From Caballeronia peredens (GTDB lineage: Bacteria > Pseudomonadota > Gammaproteobacteria > Burkholderiales > Burkholderiaceae), in assembly GCA_001544595.2 (NCBI GenBank), contig FCOH02000001.1, positions 248,001-312,000 of the forward strand: 64,000 nt of DNA, read 5' to 3'. The position numbers and the translations under genes are program-made. Position 1 is the first letter of the stretch, and every line of letters begins with the position of its first letter. The notes under the pieces were generated by a model, which saw nothing but the letters and a program-made list of their open reading frames with translations, did not search any database and had not been told where the DNA came from. Positions 28,241 through 37,222 of this stretch are shown piece after piece.

Positions 28241-28720
28241 ATGACCAGCAATGCTGAATCCCGTCCGCCGTTTCCGCCATTTACGCGGGAGACTGCCATC
28301 CTCAAAGTCAGGCAAGCCGAAGACGGCTGGAATTCCCGCGATGCGGACAAGGTGTCGCATGTCTATTCGATCGATACGCAATGGCGCAACAGAGCCGAGT
28401 TCGTGAGTGGTCGCGAGGACGTGCGCGTCTTTCTGGAAAGAAAGTGGAGCCACGAGTTCGAGTATCGGCTCATCAAGGAGTTGTGGGCGTTCGGCGGCAA
28501 TCGCATTGCGGTTCGCTTCGCCTACGAATGGCGCGACGATGCGGGCAACTGGTTCAGGTCGTATGGCAACGAGAACTGGGAGTTCGGTCTCGACGGCCTG
28601 ATGATCCATCGTCACGCGAGCATCAACGATCTGCCGATCAAGGAAAGCGAGCGCAAGTTCCATTGGCCGCTCGGCCGAAGGCCGGACAATCATCCGGGCT
28701 TGAGCGAGCTCGGGCTCTGA
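28241..28720 (+). CDS. DUF1348 / NTF2-like protein
   Basis: 159 residues. [48 protein letters not shown] and [21 protein letters not shown] are the DUF1348 signature (SnoaL/NTF2 fold). No enzyme activity is known. The start at 28241 has AAGGGG nine bases upstream; the frame is open further to 28172 but overlaps the previous gene. Probably co-expressed with the chloroperoxidase-like hydrolase, perhaps acting on a related small molecule. Confidence 0.85.
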   Translation: MTSNAESRPPFPPFTRETAILKVRQAEDGWNSRDADKVSHVYSIDTQWRNRAEFVSGREDVRVFLERKWSHEFEYRLIKELWAFGGNRIAVRFAYEWRDDAGNWFRSYGNENWEFGLDGLMIHRHASINDLPIKESERKFHWPLGRRPDNHPGLSELGL

Positions 28721-28733
28721 GGCTGCGGGACAG

Positions 28734-28767
28734 CACGCTGCGCGCATGGCCGCGCAGCGTGTTTTTT
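28734..28767 (+). terminator. Rho-independent terminator after the hydrolase operon
   Basis: An 11-base-pair perfect stem (28734-28744 and 28751-28761), six-base loop CATGGC, then six T. It separates the hydrolase/DUF1348 pair from the exporter pair 24 bases further on. Confidence 0.9.
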
Positions 28768-28791
28768 ATGTGACGTCGACGAGAGGACGTG

Positions 28792-29715
28792 ATGAAGGTT
28801 AAGCGAGTCTGGGGCGTCTTTGCCACGATGGCGCTCTTTCTGATGGCCGCATTCATCGGCAAGACCTTGTGGGATCATTACATGTACGCGCCGTGGACTC
28901 GCGACGGACGCGTGCACGCGGATGTCATCACCGTGGCTCCGGATGTGTCGGGCATGATCATCGGCGTTCCGGTGCGCGACAATCAGTACGTCAGAAAGGG
29001 CGATCTTTTGATGCAGATCGATCCCTCGCATTATCAGATCGCGGTTCAGGAAGCGGAAGCAAAAGTCGCCGCGCGCCGTGCCGACCTCGCTTTGCGACGC
29101 GACGATGCGAAGCGCCGCGCTGATCTCGACGATGCCGTAGTTTCCGCGGAAGCCCGGCAAAACTCGAACTTTCAGGCCGATGCGGCGCTCGCCGCTTACG
29201 ATCAGGCCATCGCCACGCTCGATGCCGCGAAGCTCAATCTGTCGCGCACGCGCGTGCTTTCTCCGGTGGACGGCTACGTCACGAATCTGCAAACCTGGCA
29301 AGGCGATTACGCCACGATCTCGACGCCGAAGCTTGCGGTCGTCGATCGCCATTCATTCTGGGTGTACGGCTATTTCGAGGAAACCAAGCTGCCGCAAGTG
29401 AAAATCGGCCGCGACGTTTCCATTCGTCTGATGAGCGGAAGTCTGTTGCGAGGTCATGTCGAGAGCGTCGCGCGCGGAATCTACGACCGCGACAATCCGG
29501 AGAGCGTGGACCTGACCGCGAACGTCGATCCCGTATTCAACTGGGTTCGCCTGGCGCAGCGCGTGCCGGTGCGTATCGATATCGACAGCGTTCCCGATGA
29601 CGTCCAGCTCACGGCGGGCACGACATGCACGATCGTCGTCGATGGCGGACGAGCGCCCGATCGTTTCATGCTGCGCGCCAATGAGCTCCTGGCTCGCATG
29701 CAGCGTGCACTGTGA
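28792..29715 (+). CDS. HlyD/AaeA-like membrane fusion protein
   Basis: 307 residues. One N-terminal membrane anchor (VFATMALFLMAAFIGKTLW), then YMYAPWTRDGRVHADVITVAPDVSG, the conserved start of AaeA/EmrA-like adaptor proteins, a short coiled coil (about 85-150), a lipoyl half and LSPVDGYVTNLQ. It links the FUSC pump to an outer-membrane channel. GAGAGGA precedes the ATG; a GTG three bases earlier is also in frame. Its stop overlaps the next gene's GTG start as GTGA. No outer-membrane or DUF1656 gene accompanies this pair. Confidence 0.88.
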   Translation: MKVKRVWGVFATMALFLMAAFIGKTLWDHYMYAPWTRDGRVHADVITVAPDVSGMIIGVPVRDNQYVRKGDLLMQIDPSHYQIAVQEAEAKVAARRADLALRRDDAKRRADLDDAVVSAEARQNSNFQADAALAAYDQAIATLDAAKLNLSRTRVLSPVDGYVTNLQTWQGDYATISTPKLAVVDRHSFWVYGYFEETKLPQVKIGRDVSIRLMSGSLLRGHVESVARGIYDRDNPESVDLTANVDPVFNWVRLAQRVPVRIDIDSVPDDVQLTAGTTCTIVVDGGRAPDRFMLRANELLARMQRAL

Positions 29716-31889
29716 AAGCGAAAACATCGATGGACACGAGTCATTCGTTCGCGGGCCAGGCGTGGAGCCGGATCCTGCGCATGCATCTGGCGCACTGGGC
29801 GGCAACCGACGGGCTCGTCTGGCTGCATCTGGCGAAGACCTTGACGGCGGCGTTTCTCGCAATGGGCATTGCGATGAAGCTGGAGATTCCCACGCCGCGC
29901 ACGGCAATGGCGACCGTCTTCGTCTTGATGCAGCCGCAGAGCGGGATGGTGTTGTCGAAGAGTTTCTATCGAATGGTCGGCACGGTGATCGGCACGGCCG
30001 TCGCGGTGCTGCTGGGCGCGCTCTTTCCGCAGCAACCGGGCCTGTATATCGGCGCCATGACGCTATGGGTTTCGCTTTGCACGGCAGCGGCCTTGCGCTA
30101 TCGAAACTTCCGCTGGTATGCGTTCGTGCTCGCGGGCTATACCGCGGCGCTGATCGGGATTCCGACCGTGCTCGAACCGAACGCGCTGTATATCGGCGCG
30201 CTGAATCGATCGGCGGCGGTGCTGCTTGGAATAGTCTGCTCGGGTGTAGTGAGTGCGATCGTGCTTCCGCAATGGTCCTCGACGCGCTTGAAGCATATCC
30301 GCCGCGAACGCTTCGTGTCGTTCTGTAATTTCGCAGCGAAGGTATTGCAAGGTGAGATCGGCAGCCCGGGCTTTCGCTTGAAGTACGGCGAATTCATCGA
30401 CAGCGTGGTCGGCTTCGAAGCGACGCGTGCCTTCGCTTCGTTCGAAGATCCGGAAGTGCGTTCGCGATCGCGGCGTCTTGCAAGGCTCAACAACACGTTC
30501 ATGGGGTTGTGTACGAGACTGCATGCGCTGCATCGTTTCGTGGCGACTGCGCACGCGTCTCGTCCCTGCGGCGCGATCGATCGCGTTGTGTCGTATTGCG
30601 AGGAACTGGCGCAGGTGCTGACCGTCACGCGCGATATCGGTTTTATCGACGACGCCTATATCGAACGCAAGGCATCGATCATGTCGAATTTTCGCTTGCG
30701 GCTCGCAGAGAAGATCGACATCGATCGACGCGACCTGGAGCACACGGCAAGCGCCGACCAACTGCTCGATTTCGATACCGCGACGCAACTGCTGTTCGGC
30801 TTCGTATCCGAGTATTCGAACTATGCACGCGTGTACGTATCGCTCGTGTTCGCGAAGCATGTTCTCGAAGAAACCGATCCGAAGCGCGTGTCCGTGACGA
30901 ACACGAACGTCATTTCCGTCACATTCCTGATGACATGCGTCGTGCTCGGGACTATCGGCGCGCTCTGGCTGTCGAGCGACTGGCCGAGCGGCGGTTACGC
31001 GATCATCGGCGCGGCGGCGGTGTCGGCGTTGGGATCCAACTCGCCGACACCGATCCGGTTCGCGTTGCAAATGGCTTCGGGCGCGGCGCTTGCCACTTTG
31101 GCGGGCTGCTTCGCGCTTCGCTACCTGTATCCATCGATCGAAGGATTTCCGTTGCTGTGCTTCGTGCTTGCGCCTATGCTCGGGCTCGGCGCGTTTCTCG
31201 CCACGCGGACGAAGTTCACGGGACTCGGCCTGAGCTTCTGCATTTTCTTTTGCATACTCGGCGGACCGGATCGCGTGATTCGATATGCGCCCGAACCGCT
31301 GTTGAACAACGGCATCGCGCTGACGCTCGCGATGCTCGCTTGCGCGGCCGCATGTGCGATTGTGTTTCCGGCTGAAATGCCGTGGCGCGTGTCGTCGCTG
31401 ATACGCGACCTCAGGGCGCAAGTCGTTCTTGCCTGCACCGGGCCGCTCGATGACCTTCACGAGATTTTCCAGTCGGGCGCGCATGACATTGTCGCGCAAT
31501 CGCGGGCGTTGCTACCGCGTCCGACGCCGCAATATGTCGATGCACTTGCCTGGATTCTCGCCGTGATCGAACTGGGCCATGCGTCGATCGAACTTCGCAT
31601 CGAGACCCGCGATGCGCAGGCGCTACGCGCAGTGGATTCCGGCTGGCGCGCGATGACGGACGAAACGCTGATGCGCTTGATGGCACTCTTCGATGCGCCT
31701 TCGAACACGACGCTCGAGAATTGCATTCGCGCAATCGACGTGCAGACGAACAAAGCCGTGACGCTGATAAATACGCTTCACGCTTCGACGCATGAAACTC
31801 TGCAAGTGCGGCGTATGCTCGCGCGTCTCCATTTCATGCGCAACGTGATTCTGGATCGCGACGCGCCGTTTCGTTCGCGAACGCCATAA
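29712..31889 (+). CDS. FUSC family aromatic acid/fusaric acid exporter
   Basis: 725 residues. Two blocks of about five to six membrane helices (residues about 30-190 and 385-540), each followed by a long cytoplasmic helical region, the layout of AaeB/FusC pumps. AMATVFVLMQPQSGMVLSKSFYR and the later second-block motif are conserved. Exports aromatic carboxylic acids or similar toxic compounds with its HlyD partner. The start is a GTG overlapping the previous stop; an ATG at 29730 is an alternative. Convergent with glcF. Confidence 0.88.
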   Translation: MKAKTSMDTSHSFAGQAWSRILRMHLAHWAATDGLVWLHLAKTLTAAFLAMGIAMKLEIPTPRTAMATVFVLMQPQSGMVLSKSFYRMVGTVIGTAVAVLLGALFPQQPGLYIGAMTLWVSLCTAAALRYRNFRWYAFVLAGYTAALIGIPTVLEPNALYIGALNRSAAVLLGIVCSGVVSAIVLPQWSSTRLKHIRRERFVSFCNFAAKVLQGEIGSPGFRLKYGEFIDSVVGFEATRAFASFEDPEVRSRSRRLARLNNTFMGLCTRLHALHRFVATAHASRPCGAIDRVVSYCEELAQVLTVTRDIGFIDDAYIERKASIMSNFRLRLAEKIDIDRRDLEHTASADQLLDFDTATQLLFGFVSEYSNYARVYVSLVFAKHVLEETDPKRVSVTNTNVISVTFLMTCVVLGTIGALWLSSDWPSGGYAIIGAAAVSALGSNSPTPIRFALQMASGAALATLAGCFALRYLYPSIEGFPLLCFVLAPMLGLGAFLATRTKFTGLGLSFCIFFCILGGPDRVIRYAPEPLLNNGIALTLAMLACAAACAIVFPAEMPWRVSSLIRDLRAQVVLACTGPLDDLHEIFQSGAHDIVAQSRALLPRPTPQYVDALAWILAVIELGHASIELRIETRDAQALRAVDSGWRAMTDETLMRLMALFDAPSNTTLENCIRAIDVQTNKAVTLINTLHASTHETLQVRRMLARLHFMRNVILDRDAPFRSRTP

Positions 31890-31910
31890 GCCGCATGCTG
31901 CGCGATCGGC

Positions 31911-33128
31911 TCATGTCAGCGCGTCTTCCACGAGTTCGATATAGTGCTGCACGCCCGTGCGTCCCGCGCCCGCGAGATGCGTCTGACAGCCGATATTCGC
32001 CGTGACGATCAACTCGGGCGCACCGCTTTCGAGCGCATCCAGTTTGCGGTCGCGAAGTTGTTGCGAGAGCTCCGGCTGCGTGATGGAGTAGGTGCCGGCG
32101 GAGCCGCAGCACAGATGTGCATCGGGCACGACGGTAAGGTCGTAACCGAGCCGCGCGAGGATGGCTTCAACCGCGCCACCGAGCTTTTGTGCATGTTGCA
32201 GCGTGCAAGGGCAATGAAACGCAATGCGGCGGCGGTCAGGGGACCGGAGTTCGTCGAGCGGTTCACGGCCGATTACTTCGACGAGATCACGCGTCAGTTC
32301 GCTCACGCGCGCGGCCTTATCCGCATAGCGCGGATCGTCGCGCAGCAGATGACCGTATTCCTTGACGAACGCGCCGCAACCGCTCGCGGTCTGCACGATC
32401 GCTTCAGCGCCCGCTTCGATGGCGGGCCACCATGCGTCGATGTTGCGGCGCGCACGCATTAGTCCTGCTTCCTGCGCGTTGAGATGATAGTCGGTCGCGC
32501 CGCAGCATCCGGCACGAGGCGCATCGATCACGCTGATGCCGAGTCGATCGAGCACGCGCGCGGCTGCCGCATTCGTGTTCGGCGACAACGACGGCTGCAC
32601 ACAGCCTTCGAGCATCAACATACGGCGTGCATGGCGCGCAGGCGGACGTGGCTTGGCTGCCACCGTCGCGGCGGGTATCTTGCGCTTCAGCGCGGCCGGC
32701 AGAATGGGACGCGCGAGACGGCCTGCTTTGAGCAATGCGTCGAACACAGCGGGGCGCGGGATGACATGACGCAGACCATGACGCAGCATGCGTTCGCCCG
32801 CGGGACGCTGCACACGGCGTTCCAGTTCCGCGCGGCCGATGTCGAGCAGCGCGTGATACGTCACGCCCGAAGGGCACGTGGTTTCGCAATTGCGGCATGT
32901 CAGACAGCGGTCGAGATGCAACTGCGTTTTCTCGGTGACGGGCTCGCCTTCGAGCATCTGCTTGATGAGATAGATGCGTCCGCGCGGGCCATCGAGTTCA
33001 TTGCCCAGCAGTTGATATGTCGGGCAAGTGGCATTGCAGAAACCGCAATGCACGCACGAGCGCAAGATGTCTTCGGCTTCCTTGGCGCGCGGGAGTGTTC
33101 TGGCTTCGTCGCTGAGATTCGTTTGCAT
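31911..33128 (-). CDS. glcF: Glycolate oxidase iron-sulfur subunit
   Basis: 405 residues. Two [4Fe-4S] motifs near the N-terminus (CVHCGFCNATCP and CLTCRNCETTCP), then two CCG-type cysteine-rich domains (GCCGATDYH and LCCGSAGTYS). It carries electrons from the GlcD/GlcE flavoproteins to the respiratory chain at the membrane. It is the last gene of glcDEF, 21 bases after glcE. Confidence 0.95.
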   Translation of the reverse strand: MQTNLSDEARTLPRAKEAEDILRSCVHCGFCNATCPTYQLLGNELDGPRGRIYLIKQMLEGEPVTEKTQLHLDRCLTCRNCETTCPSGVTYHALLDIGRAELERRVQRPAGERMLRHGLRHVIPRPAVFDALLKAGRLARPILPAALKRKIPAATVAAKPRPPARHARRMLMLEGCVQPSLSPNTNAAAARVLDRLGISVIDAPRAGCCGATDYHLNAQEAGLMRARRNIDAWWPAIEAGAEAIVQTASGCGAFVKEYGHLLRDDPRYADKAARVSELTRDLVEVIGREPLDELRSPDRRRIAFHCPCTLQHAQKLGGAVEAILARLGYDLTVVPDAHLCCGSAGTYSITQPELSQQLRDRKLDALESGAPELIVTANIGCQTHLAGAGRTGVQHYIELVEDALT

Positions 33129-33149
33129 GACGTGTGCGTGTCGATGAGG

Positions 33150-34217
33150 TCAGTAATCCGCGTACATGCGGCCGGGGTTGAACACGCCGTGCGGATCGAG
33201 ACGTTGCTTCAGTTGCCTGTGATAGCGCATGAGCGGCGCGGGAAGCGGATGAAACGGGGCGATGCCCGCATTCGGCGTGAAGCACGTCGCATGACCGCCC
33301 GCCGCGCCCGCTAAGCCGCGAATGACATCCGCGCTCGCATCGCTCTTGAGCCAGCGTTGCGCGCCGCCCCAGTCGAGCATGATTGCGCCGGGCAAGTCGA
33401 TGAGAGGTGTCGCGTTCGGCAGGGACAGACGCCAGAGCGGGCGTTCGTCGTCGAAGAAGGGGAGATGGCGCTCACGAAGCGATGTCCAGAAGTGCTCGTC
33501 GAGAGGCGCTCCCCCGATGCGATCCACCGCTGCGTGCACGGAGCCGGGTCCACCTTCCAGCCGCACATGAAGCAGGCCGTCGAGATGACATGCGCCGCTC
33601 ACGGGCAACGCAGCACGACGCCATGAGGCAAGCTCGCGCATCGCTTCACTTGCGTCCAGTTCGAGCACCAGGCTTTTCGTTTCGCGCGGTTTCGGCAGCA
33701 CTTTTATCGAGACTTCGGTGATGAGGCCGAGGCAGCCGAAACTGCCGCTCATCAGGCGCGATACGTCGTAGCCCGCGACATTCTTCATGACCTGGCCACC
33801 GAAGCGCAGATGCTTTCCTTCACCGGTGACGATGCGGCAGCCCAGCACGAAATCGCGCACCGAGCCCGCCCACGGACGTCGCGGGCCCGACAGGCCGGTC
33901 GCGACCACGCCGCCTATCGTCGCCGCTTCGCCATGAGCCGGCGGCTCGCACGGCAGCATCTGACCGGCTTCGTCGAGTATCGCGTTCAACTCGGCGAGCG
34001 GCGTTCCGGCGCGTGCGGTGATCACGAGTTCGCTCGGGTCATAGCTCACGATGCCGCGATGCGAACGCGTGTCGATCTCTTCGCCATCGACCTGCCTGCC
34101 GAGATACGCCTTGCTGTCACCGCCGCGAATGCGCAAGGGTTGCTTGCGTGCAATCGCGCTTTGCACCTGATCGACGAGGCGCGCGCTGTCGTCGATGGAA
34201 ACGAGGTCGCGTCGCAT
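33150..34217 (-). CDS. glcE: Glycolate oxidase FAD-binding subunit
   Basis: 355 residues. PCMH-type FAD-binding domain with PPAHGEAATIGGVVATGLSGPRR (FAD pyrophosphate region cut short here: AATIGG and GLSGPRR) and NVAGYDVSRLMSGSFG, and an end PHGVFNPGRM as in GlcE. The start ATG at 34217 shares one base with the glcD stop (TGATG), showing coupling. The frame is open another 1.3 kb upstream, but that is antisense to glcD. Confidence 0.95.
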   Translation of the reverse strand: MRRDLVSIDDSARLVDQVQSAIARKQPLRIRGGDSKAYLGRQVDGEEIDTRSHRGIVSYDPSELVITARAGTPLAELNAILDEAGQMLPCEPPAHGEAATIGGVVATGLSGPRRPWAGSVRDFVLGCRIVTGEGKHLRFGGQVMKNVAGYDVSRLMSGSFGCLGLITEVSIKVLPKPRETKSLVLELDASEAMRELASWRRAALPVSGACHLDGLLHVRLEGGPGSVHAAVDRIGGAPLDEHFWTSLRERHLPFFDDERPLWRLSLPNATPLIDLPGAIMLDWGGAQRWLKSDASADVIRGLAGAAGGHATCFTPNAGIAPFHPLPAPLMRYHRQLKQRLDPHGVFNPGRMYADY

Positions 34218-35716
34218 CAGAAGCGCTCCAGTTCGGGATGAGGCAGCGCGCCGTGATGCACGTGCATGGCGCCGAATTCCGCACAACGATGCAGCGTCGG
34301 CACGTTCTTGCCGGGATTGAGCAGCCCCGACGGATCGAATGCGGCCTTCACGGCGTGAAAGAAGACAAGTTCGTCGCTGTTGAATTGCGCGCACATCTGA
34401 TTGATCTTCTCGCGCCCGACACCGTGTTCGCCCGTGATGCTGCCGCCCACTTCGACGCACAATTCGAGGATGCGCGCGCCGATCGCTTCGGCGCGGTCCA
34501 TTTCTCCGGGGGCGTTGGCATCGAAGAGAATCAGCGGATGCATGTTGCCGTCGCCCGCATGGAACACGTTGGCGACGCGCAGGCCGTATTGCGCCGACAA
34601 GTCCGCGATGCCGCGCAACACGCGCGCGAGTTCGCGGCGCGGAATCGTGCCGTCCATGCAGTAGTAGTCGGGCGAGATGCGGCCCACGGCGGGAAACGCG
34701 TTCTTGCGTCCGGCCCAGAAGCGTTGCCGTTCGGCTTCGTTGGCGGCAAGACGAATATCGGTGGCGCCCGCTGCGCGCAACAGTGAATCGACGCGCGCGC
34801 AGTCTTCTTCGACGTCGGATTCCGCACCGTCGAGTTCGCACAGAAGCAGCGCTTCGGCATCGACCGGATAGCCTGCGTGAATGAAGTCCTCGGCGGCGCG
34901 GATAGCGAGGTTGTCCATCATTTCGAGGCCGCCTGGAATCACGCCCGCCGCGATGATCTGCGCGACGGCATCGCCGGCCTTTTCTATGTCGTCGAAACTG
35001 GCGAGCAGCACTTTCGCGCTTCGCGCTTTGGTCAACAGCTTGACGGTCACTTCGACCACGACGCCCAGCATGCCTTCCGAACCGGTGATGAGCGCGAGCA
35101 GATCGAAGCCGGGCGCGTCGAGCGCCTCGGCACCGAGCGTAAGGCGCTCGCCGTCGATCGTGACGATCTCCACGCGAAGAATGTTGTGCACCGTGAGCCC
35201 GTATTTGAGGCAATGCACGCCGCCCGCATTCTCGGCCACGTTGCCGCCGATCGAGCATGCGATCTGTGAAGAGGGATCGGGCGCGTAGTAAAGGCCGTGC
35301 GGCGCGGCGGCCTGCGAGATCGCGAGATTGCGCACGCCGGGTTGAACGCGCGCGATACACGCATCGGGATCGACATGGAGGATGCGGTTGAAGCGCGACA
35401 TCACGAGGAGGATGCCTTTTTCCAGCGGCAGCGCGCCGCCCGAAAGACCAGTGCCCGCGCCGCGCGCAACCACGGGCACGCCGTGCGCATGGGCGTATTG
35501 CAGCAGCGCCTGCACATCCTCGATGGTTCCCGGCAGGGCGACGAGCATCGGCGTAATGCGGTATGCGGAGAGTCCGTCGCATTCGAACGGGCGCAGGTCC
35601 TCTTTGGCGTGCAGAAGCTGAAGATCGGGAAGCAGCGTGTGCAGATCGCGCACGATTGCGGCTTTGTCGTGATCGCGTAGCGGGCCGTCGAGCCTTTCGT
35701 CGTAGGCGTAGGTCAT
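34217..35716 (-). CDS. glcD: Glycolate oxidase catalytic subunit
   Basis: 499 residues, FAD-linked oxidase. It oxidises glycolate to glyoxylate. FAD-binding GAGTGLSGGALP and DPSSQIACSIGGNVAENAGG, the active-site HAGDGNMHP, and the C-terminal GEHGVGREK are all present. GGAGAC stands five bases before the ATG at 35716. First gene of the glcDEF operon, divergent from glcC, with a GlcC-type operator about 90 bases upstream. Confidence 0.96.
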   Translation of the reverse strand: MTYAYDERLDGPLRDHDKAAIVRDLHTLLPDLQLLHAKEDLRPFECDGLSAYRITPMLVALPGTIEDVQALLQYAHAHGVPVVARGAGTGLSGGALPLEKGILLVMSRFNRILHVDPDACIARVQPGVRNLAISQAAAPHGLYYAPDPSSQIACSIGGNVAENAGGVHCLKYGLTVHNILRVEIVTIDGERLTLGAEALDAPGFDLLALITGSEGMLGVVVEVTVKLLTKARSAKVLLASFDDIEKAGDAVAQIIAAGVIPGGLEMMDNLAIRAAEDFIHAGYPVDAEALLLCELDGAESDVEEDCARVDSLLRAAGATDIRLAANEAERQRFWAGRKNAFPAVGRISPDYYCMDGTIPRRELARVLRGIADLSAQYGLRVANVFHAGDGNMHPLILFDANAPGEMDRAEAIGARILELCVEVGGSITGEHGVGREKINQMCAQFNSDELVFFHAVKAAFDPSGLLNPGKNVPTLHRCAEFGAMHVHHGALPHPELERF

Positions 35717-35806
35717 GCGGTGTCTCCGGGTGGGGCGCGGGTTCGTGCCCACGTGTACTTTTTTGCGATTCTTCCGGGTGAGGCCGCTCATGTCGATGAT
35801 TTTCCC

Positions 35807-35821
35807 ACTGGTAATACCAGT
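35807..35821. promoter_or_regulatory. FadR-family operator upstream of glcD (site 1)
   Basis: ACTGGTAATACCAGT is a perfect palindrome with seven-base arms around one central base. Its core TGGTAATACCA fits the FadR-subfamily pattern TNGT-N3-ACNA. It lies 91-105 bases before the glcD start, and is the likely GlcC site for the operon. Confidence 0.75.
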
Positions 35822-35918
35822 TTCTTCAATGCGCCGGATCGGATGAAACGCGGTGGATGTCGCATGCGAATGCTCGAAGACCGGACCGATCCGGTTCCTC
35901 CGTGCTACGATAATCGAG

Positions 35919-35929
35919 TCGTAATACCA
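35919..35929. promoter_or_regulatory. FadR-family operator just before glcC (site 2)
   Basis: TCGTAATACCA also fits TNGT-N3-ACNA and shares nine of eleven or more bases with site 1. It ends 12 bases before the glcC ATG, a position suited to autorepression. Its core starts 110 bases from that of site 1, close to ten and a half helical turns. Confidence 0.65.
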
Positions 35930-35941
35930 GTACGAACGACA

Positions 35942-36706
35942 ATGAAAGACACGGACGAAAGCAAGCGAAAACTGGCGGATGTAGTCGTCGAGCGGATCGA
36001 GGAACTCATCGTCGACGGCGTGCTCAAGGTCGGGCAGACGCTTCCGTCGGAGCGGCGACTGACGGAAAAGCTCGGCGTGTCGCGCACCGCGCTGCGCGAA
36101 GGCCTGAAGGTTTTGCGCGCAAGGGGGCTGATCGAAACCGCGCAGGGCAAGGGATCATTCGTCGCGAGATTGACGGCGGAACCCGCGCAGACGCCGATGA
36201 TGCATCTGCTCGGATCGCAGCCCCGCACGCTGTACGACCTGCTGGAAGTGCGCGAGATGCTCGAAGCGGAAGCCGCGCGCCTCGCCGCGCTGCGCGCCAC
36301 GGCGGCCGATCACATCATGATCCGGCGGCGCTATGAAGAACTCGTCGCCGCCGATCCGCGAGATACCGACGCATCGACGCATGCGCGGCTCGATCATGCG
36401 TTCCATCTGGCGATCTGCGAGGCGTCGCACAATCCGGTGCTCGTGCATACGCTCGGCATGTTGAACGATCTGATGTTGAGTTCGGTGTTCGCGTCGGTGA
36501 ACAATCTCTATCATCGCGAGCCGCAGAAGCGCGTGATCGACCGGCAGCACGCGCGACTCTATAACGCGGTGACCGGCAGACTGCCCGAGCAGGCGCGGCG
36601 CGCGGCGGGACAGCACATCAAGAGCGTGCGGGAGAGTCTCGCCGACATCGAGCGCGAGGAAGAGCGGCTCGTGCGCTCGACGCTGCGGCTCGAAGGATGG
36701 GCGTGA
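35942..36706 (+). CDS. glcC: FadR/GntR family glycolate-responsive regulator
   Basis: 254 residues. Winged HTH (residues about 10-75) with QTLPSERRLTEKLGVSRTALREGLKVL, then an all-helical FCD effector domain with metal-ligand-like D/H residues (LDHAFHLAICEASHNPVL). Matches GlcC/PdhR/LldR regulators. Position beside glcDEF makes glycolate the likely effector. The ATG at 35942 is taken because the HTH starts there; the frame is open to 35720 without homology. Ends 10 bases from the convergent SRPBCC gene. Confidence 0.9.
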   Translation: MKDTDESKRKLADVVVERIEELIVDGVLKVGQTLPSERRLTEKLGVSRTALREGLKVLRARGLIETAQGKGSFVARLTAEPAQTPMMHLLGSQPRTLYDLLEVREMLEAEAARLAALRATAADHIMIRRRYEELVAADPRDTDASTHARLDHAFHLAICEASHNPVLVHTLGMLNDLMLSSVFASVNNLYHREPQKRVIDRQHARLYNAVTGRLPEQARRAAGQHIKSVRESLADIEREEERLVRSTLRLEGWA

Positions 36707-36715
36707 CGTTGCGCT

Positions 36716-37204
36716 TCAGGACGAATGCTCGATGCCGACGAGCCGCGCATTCAGCCGCTTCGCCAGCGCCTCACCGCCTTGCTGCATCACGTAGTCGTGG
36801 TTCCATTTGAAGAGCGGACGCGCAATCGGCGCAAGCAGATTCATCCAGCCGCGTCCGGTGCGCACGCGCCATTGGTAGCGCACGGTGGTGATGTCATCGT
36901 GCGATGAAAACTGCCAGCGTCCCGAGCCTTCGACATCGCCGCTCGCGATGCCTTCCAGCAACACGAAACGTTCGACGCGCGTCACGCGCATATCGAAGCG
37001 CACGCGATAAGGCAAGCGGCCCTTCCATGTATAGCGATGCAACGCGCCGACGCCATCGCTCGCGCCCGTCTCCACTTCGATCACGCGTTCGACACAAGTC
37101 CACCATTGCGGCCAGGACGCCGTGTCGTGAATGGCGTCCCATACCGTCGGCAGCGGCGCTTCGATGCGCCACGTCGTGTTGAAGCGGTATTCGCTCGCGC
37201 GCAC
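36716..37204 (-). CDS. SRPBCC (polyketide cyclase/START-like) protein
   Basis: 162 residues. N-terminal [28 protein letters not shown] and internal [19 protein letters not shown] are the SRPBCC ligand-binding fold, which holds hydrophobic small molecules. It starts with GTG at 37204; a very strong GGAGG stands six bases upstream, and no ATG is near. It begins 18 bases after the outer-membrane factor stop, so it appears to be the sixth gene of the exporter operon. It could bind the exported compound, but no activity is known. Confidence 0.82.
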   Translation of the reverse strand: MRASEYRFNTTWRIEAPLPTVWDAIHDTASWPQWWTCVERVIEVETGASDGVGALHRYTWKGRLPYRVRFDMRVTRVERFVLLEGIASGDVEGSGRWQFSSHDDITTVRYQWRVRTGRGWMNLLAPIARPLFKWNHDYVMQQGGEALAKRLNARLVGIEHSS

Positions 37205-37222
37205 GATCGGCCTCCGTAGCGC

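Noticed and set aside
34218..35582. Upstream extension of the glcE frame to 810 codons
   Set aside because: It is antisense-like shadow of glcD; the glcE domain begins at the ATG at 34217, coupled to the glcD stop.
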